Part shown: piece after piece, positions 61,456 to 64,000 of the stretch
How positions within the stretch are numbered: the first letter of the stretch is position 1
Layout of the letters: the number at the start of each line of letters is the position of its first letter
Made by a program: the position numbers and the translations under genes
Notes under the pieces: generated by a model
The model's database searches: none
Seen by the model: only the letters and a program-made list of their open reading frames with translations
Told to the model about the DNA's origin: nothing
Source of the DNA: Myxococcales bacterium
Lineage (GTDB): Bacteria > Myxococcota_A > Polyangia > Polyangiales > Houyiibacteriaceae
Length of the DNA: 64,000 bases
Direction: 5' to 3'
NCBI GenBank assembly: GCA_029861865.1
Contig: JAOTYL010000002.1
Span: forward strand, 434,001 to 498,000

Positions 61456-63030
61456 TCAGCGGGCGATCGTGATCTCGATCGAGGGTCCGCGCGCCTGCAC
61501 TCGGAAGGCGGGATGGCGCCCCGCGACGAAGCGGACCGTGAGCTCGGAGAAGTCCCCCCGGTTGAGGATCCCTGCGTGCTCCACATCCGGGTGTGCGGTG
61601 GCGATGGGGCCTGCACGAGAAAGGGACAGGCTTCCGGGGATCATCACAGAAAAGCCGTCATCCTCGACAAGTCCATCCATGGTGGTCACCGGGTTGCTCA
61701 TTCGAAGCACGTACTTTTCGCCGCCCTGCACTTCGTCGGCGCCAAAGGCCATCCCCCGCACCCGCTCAGGCGGCGAAGGAACCGTCGCCGACCCTGCGGC
61801 TGAGTCCACCGCGGCCGCTGCCTCCACCACTATCGCTGTCTCTGCCGCTGACGCTGTCCCTGCCGCTGACGCTGTCCCTGCCACTGTCGCTGTCCCTGCC
61901 ACTGCCGCTGTCTCTGCCGCTGTCTCTGCCGCTGTCCCTGTCCCGGTCCCTGCCGTTGCCCAAAGGTAGATCCCCCAACCCGCCATCACGATGCCGAAAG
62001 CGAGGGCGGCGGTGATCAGGTACCGCCTCCGAGCGCGCCGCGAATTCTTCAGATGCTCACGAGCGGCCTGGCTACGCGGAACTTGCCTACGACGCGGTTT
62101 GTCATCGAGGCGGCCTCGCAAAGCCTCCACGAATCGCGCCAGCACCGTCCCGCTCCGACGCGTGCTCGCCGCAATCGATGGGATCATGTCGTTCTTGATG
62201 GCCCTGCCCATGCTCGCGATTGAGCTCGACAGCCGGTCGGATGCCGCGCGCGCATAGTCGCGAAGGCGCACCGCGATGGTTTTGTCGAGCGACCCCTCGG
62301 CGCTGAGGTCGTAGCGGACAATGCGCGGCGTATCGTGGATCCGAGCGCTCGAAGTGCGTCGGTTCGGCCGCGAGGCCCTTGGCGCCTCATCAGGGAGCGT
62401 GTCCCTGTCTGAATCTTGGGGCACGGAGTCGGCTGACTCCTCGGTCTCGTAGCCGATGTTGAGTACGAGTTTTGGCGTCCTCTCGTCGAATTTGAGCTCG
62501 ACCGCCTCGAGGTGTCCGCGGCGACCTGCGGTCTCGTTTTCTACCGCGCTTCCAATGGCAAGGAAGGGAAGACTCTGCTCGACCGCAAGCTCGGTGTCGG
62601 TTTCAGAAGTGAGCTCGGCGACTATCGGCGAACCGACACCGTCTAACCTCAGTCGAACAGACGGTGCCTCAGCCGAGCTGCGACCCCAGCGCTGGATGAG
62701 CGCCTCGATCCGAGTTTGATCCTCGTCCGAGAGTCGAGTGAATCGAATTCCGAACTCTCCAACCTGGGGGCCGCTGTCGTGCGCCCAGACGACCCTGCCC
62801 ACCATTTGAATCGGTGCCCCACCGATCGGGCTCTCGAGCTGGCACCGAAGCGTCGACCCGACCTGCGGAAGGACCGACGCACGCATCGAGATCCCGCCTG
62901 GGCCGACATTGAGGGCGTCCGCTTCGAACTCCTCGTCATGGAAACCTTCCGGGTAGAGCCTGATCAGAACCTCGTCGAGCGGCACGCGCGGAGGTCGAGG
63001 CGCTTGGTAATGACCGACGGATGTATTCAT
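61456..63030 (-). CDS. PilZ-domain membrane protein with AMIN-like C-terminus
   Basis: 524 aa from ATG 63030 (GAAGAGG upstream). The N-terminal PilZ-like domain (PRVPLDEVLIRL, DALNVGPGGISMRA) may bind cyclic-di-GMP, though the usual RxxxR is only partly met. A long Ser/Arg-rich stretch leads to one transmembrane helix (YLITAALAFGIVMAGWGIYLW). Directly after it is an Ala/Thr/Gly linker made by hexamer array E. The end (YVLRMSNPVTTMDGL, ELTVRFVAG) resembles an AMIN domain. Convergent with the HtrA gene, 5 bases apart. Confidence 0.7.
   Translation of the reverse strand: MNTSVGHYQAPRPPRVPLDEVLIRLYPEGFHDEEFEADALNVGPGGISMRASVLPQVGSTLRCQLESPIGGAPIQMVGRVVWAHDSGPQVGEFGIRFTRLSDEDQTRIEALIQRWGRSSAEAPSVRLRLDGVGSPIVAELTSETDTELAVEQSLPFLAIGSAVENETAGRRGHLEAVELKFDERTPKLVLNIGYETEESADSVPQDSDRDTLPDEAPRASRPNRRTSSARIHDTPRIVRYDLSAEGSLDKTIAVRLRDYARAASDRLSSSIASMGRAIKNDMIPSIAASTRRSGTVLARFVEALRGRLDDKPRRRQVPRSQAAREHLKNSRRARRRYLITAALAFGIVMAGWGIYLWATAGTGTGTAAETAAETAAVAGTATVAGTASAAGTASAAETAIVVEAAAAVDSAAGSATVPSPPERVRGMAFGADEVQGGEKYVLRMSNPVTTMDGLVEDDGFSVMIPGSLSLSRAGPIATAHPDVEHAGILNRGDFSELTVRFVAGRHPAFRVQARGPSIEITIAR
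61835..61960 (-). repeat. Hexamer tandem array E (coding, after a transmembrane helix)
   Basis: Twenty-one 6-bp units, mostly GCTGTC, TCTGCC and CCTGCC on the plus strand (GRCAGN on the sense strand). They encode Ala/Thr/Gly/Glu just after the transmembrane helix of the PilZ protein, the same place as array C in another protein. Confidence 0.88.
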
Positions 63031-63161
63031 CGAATGCCTCTTCGGCGGGACGCAGACGTCGCCCCGTCTCCTCTGGTCCCAAAAGTACGGCGAACCGTCC
63101 ACTTTTCTGCAACCCGGTTCCTTGACCGGCTCGCGCTCCGCCCCCAGCCTTGGCGGCCACG

Positions 63162-63788
63162 ATGGGCGTTCGTATCGCGGTGCAGTCGCTTTGGGCGAAG
63201 GAAGAGCCTTCCACGTTCATCTACGAGTTTGCCCAGTCTCGAATCGTCATCGGGCGCTCGCGCAGCGCGGATGTTCAGCTCCCTCACTTGGCGGTGAGCT
63301 CGACCCACGCGAGCATCCGCATCGAGGACACCGGCTACGTGCTCATCGACGAAGGTTCGACGAATGGAACCCGTGTCAACGAAACTCCCGTGGTCGCGGG
63401 CCGCCCCAAAACCCTACGAACACAAGACACCATCGACATCGGCGGCTACCAGCTCATCATCGACCTCGGTGTTCCCGTGGCACAGACGATATCGGCAAGG
63501 CTCACAACCGAGTACGCGCGAAAGATGCTGGAGGAACAGGACGCCGATCAGCAGACGTCGGTGGAAGCCCAGCTCGAGACGATCCAAAGTGGAGCCGATC
63601 AGTCGGTCGAGCTGCTGCCGATCCCGAAGGCATCTCCGACCAACCCGCCGCCGCGAACGTCAACCCCGCCCCCACAAAGACCGGTTCAGGAACGAACGCC
63701 GATGGGCACGAGCGAATTGGTGGTCTATTTGCTGGCGGGACTCTTGCTTGCGGCAAGCGTCGCGGTGATGTTCTTCCTGACCCGCTGA
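63162..63788 (+). CDS. FHA-domain protein with C-terminal transmembrane helix
   Basis: 208 aa from ATG 63162 (TTG 63150 is a weaker choice). The FHA domain has RIVIGRSRSADVQLPHLAVSSTHASI and DEGSTNGTRVN, matching the phospho-Thr-binding loops GRS, SSTHA and NGT. A Pro-rich linker and a transmembrane helix at the very end (VVYLLAGLLLAASVAVMFFL) make it tail-anchored. It likely binds phosphorylated partners of Ser/Thr kinases, such as the kinase-receiver at 54599. Confidence 0.85.
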   Translation: MGVRIAVQSLWAKEEPSTFIYEFAQSRIVIGRSRSADVQLPHLAVSSTHASIRIEDTGYVLIDEGSTNGTRVNETPVVAGRPKTLRTQDTIDIGGYQLIIDLGVPVAQTISARLTTEYARKMLEEQDADQQTSVEAQLETIQSGADQSVELLPIPKASPTNPPPRTSTPPPQRPVQERTPMGTSELVVYLLAGLLLAASVAVMFFLTR

Positions 63789-63818
63789 GTCGCTGGCACC
63801 GTCGCTGGCACTGACACT
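63789..63818 (+). repeat. Hexamer tandem array F (short, directly after a stop codon)
   Basis: Five units, GTCGCT, GGCACC, GTCGCT, GGCACT and GACACT. It begins the base after the FHA stop codon and shares GGCACCGTCGCT with array B. Confidence 0.85.
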
Positions 63819-63821
63819 GTC

Positions 63822-64000
63822 CTACGCGTTGCGCCTGTAGATCAGACGGAGACCTTCGAGCGTCAAGAACTCGTCGACCTCGTCGATGGTTTCGCTGTCC
63901 GGCTCGATGAGGGTCGCCAAGCCACCGGTTGCGATCACCGCGACCTCGGTCCCCATCTCCGACGTGAGTCGTCGGACGAGGCCGTCCACAAGGCCCACAT
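63822..64000 (-). CDS. coaX: Type III pantothenate kinase, C-terminal end only
   Basis: The last 58 codons and the stop are in the window. [29 protein letters not shown] and [13 protein letters not shown] are typical of CoaX. It phosphorylates pantothenate, the first step of CoA synthesis. The start is outside the window. Confidence 0.9.
   Translation of the reverse strand, partial: VGLVDGLVRRLTSEMGTEVAVIATGGLATLIEPDSETIDEVDEFLTLEGLRLIYRRNA

Overview
The window looks like chromosomal DNA from a myxobacterium-like (Myxococcota) genome. It has high GC, a cell-surface protein ending in a MYXO-CTERM-type tail (7935-11528), a kinase-receiver fusion, many two-component, PilZ and FHA signalling proteins, and Cys-rich lipoproteins. 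This lineage call is inference from gene content. I see no phage, insertion sequence, CRISPR array or rRNA operon. One tRNA gene, tRNA-Pro(CGG), is present.

Layout. 1-6150: an envelope PEGA protein, a one-domain peptidoglycan glycosyltransferase, D-aminoacyl-tRNA deacylase, coaE and a dehydrogenase-like gene. 6145-14580: a FadL-like porin, a very large RTX-repeat/C25-peptidase surface protein, a long inverted-repeat element, and the tldD-tldE pair. 14626-17349: a tightly overlapping wbpB-wbpD-wbpE-type operon for a 2,3-diacetamido uronic-acid sugar nucleotide. 17419-24725: a receiver/DUF4388/TPR protein, lipoproteins, a LytS/LytR-type pair, a META lipoprotein and a luciferase-like oxidoreductase. 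24870-31920: housekeeping block rpsO-pnp-dut, trxA, and the haem operon hemX-hemA-hemC. 31948-41360: a small roadblock-like gene, an ArsA/GET3-type ATPase, glmU, rseP, thiO, an alpha/beta hydrolase, a parvulin isomerase and an acyl-CoA dehydrogenase behind a palindromic operator. 41428-53697: a membrane glutaredoxin, a voltage-sensor K+ channel overlapping a YkgJ-type Cys-cluster gene, an ETF-quinone-oxidoreductase-like iron-sulphur protein, a TPR lipoprotein, a receiver-XRE regulator, tRNA-Pro, rsmB, and a second YkgJ-type gene in an operon with DUF501 and DUF2752 genes. 53772-64000: signalling genes (kinase-receiver fusion, two histidine kinases, FHA, PilZ), murI, an HtrA protease and the end of coaX.

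Many neighbouring genes are joined by 1-11 bp overlaps (ATGA, TGATG, TAATG, GTGA), so translational coupling is the rule here.

The most unusual signal is a family of six tandem arrays of a 6-bp unit (sense-strand consensus G-R-C-A/G plus two bases, mostly GRCACT or GRCAGN). Four abut or straddle the stop codon of a gene. Two encode the linker that follows a transmembrane helix. All six read in the same sense as the gene they follow or lie in, and the coding copies use different reading frames. They look like one dispersed DNA-level repeat family rather than independent protein linkers.
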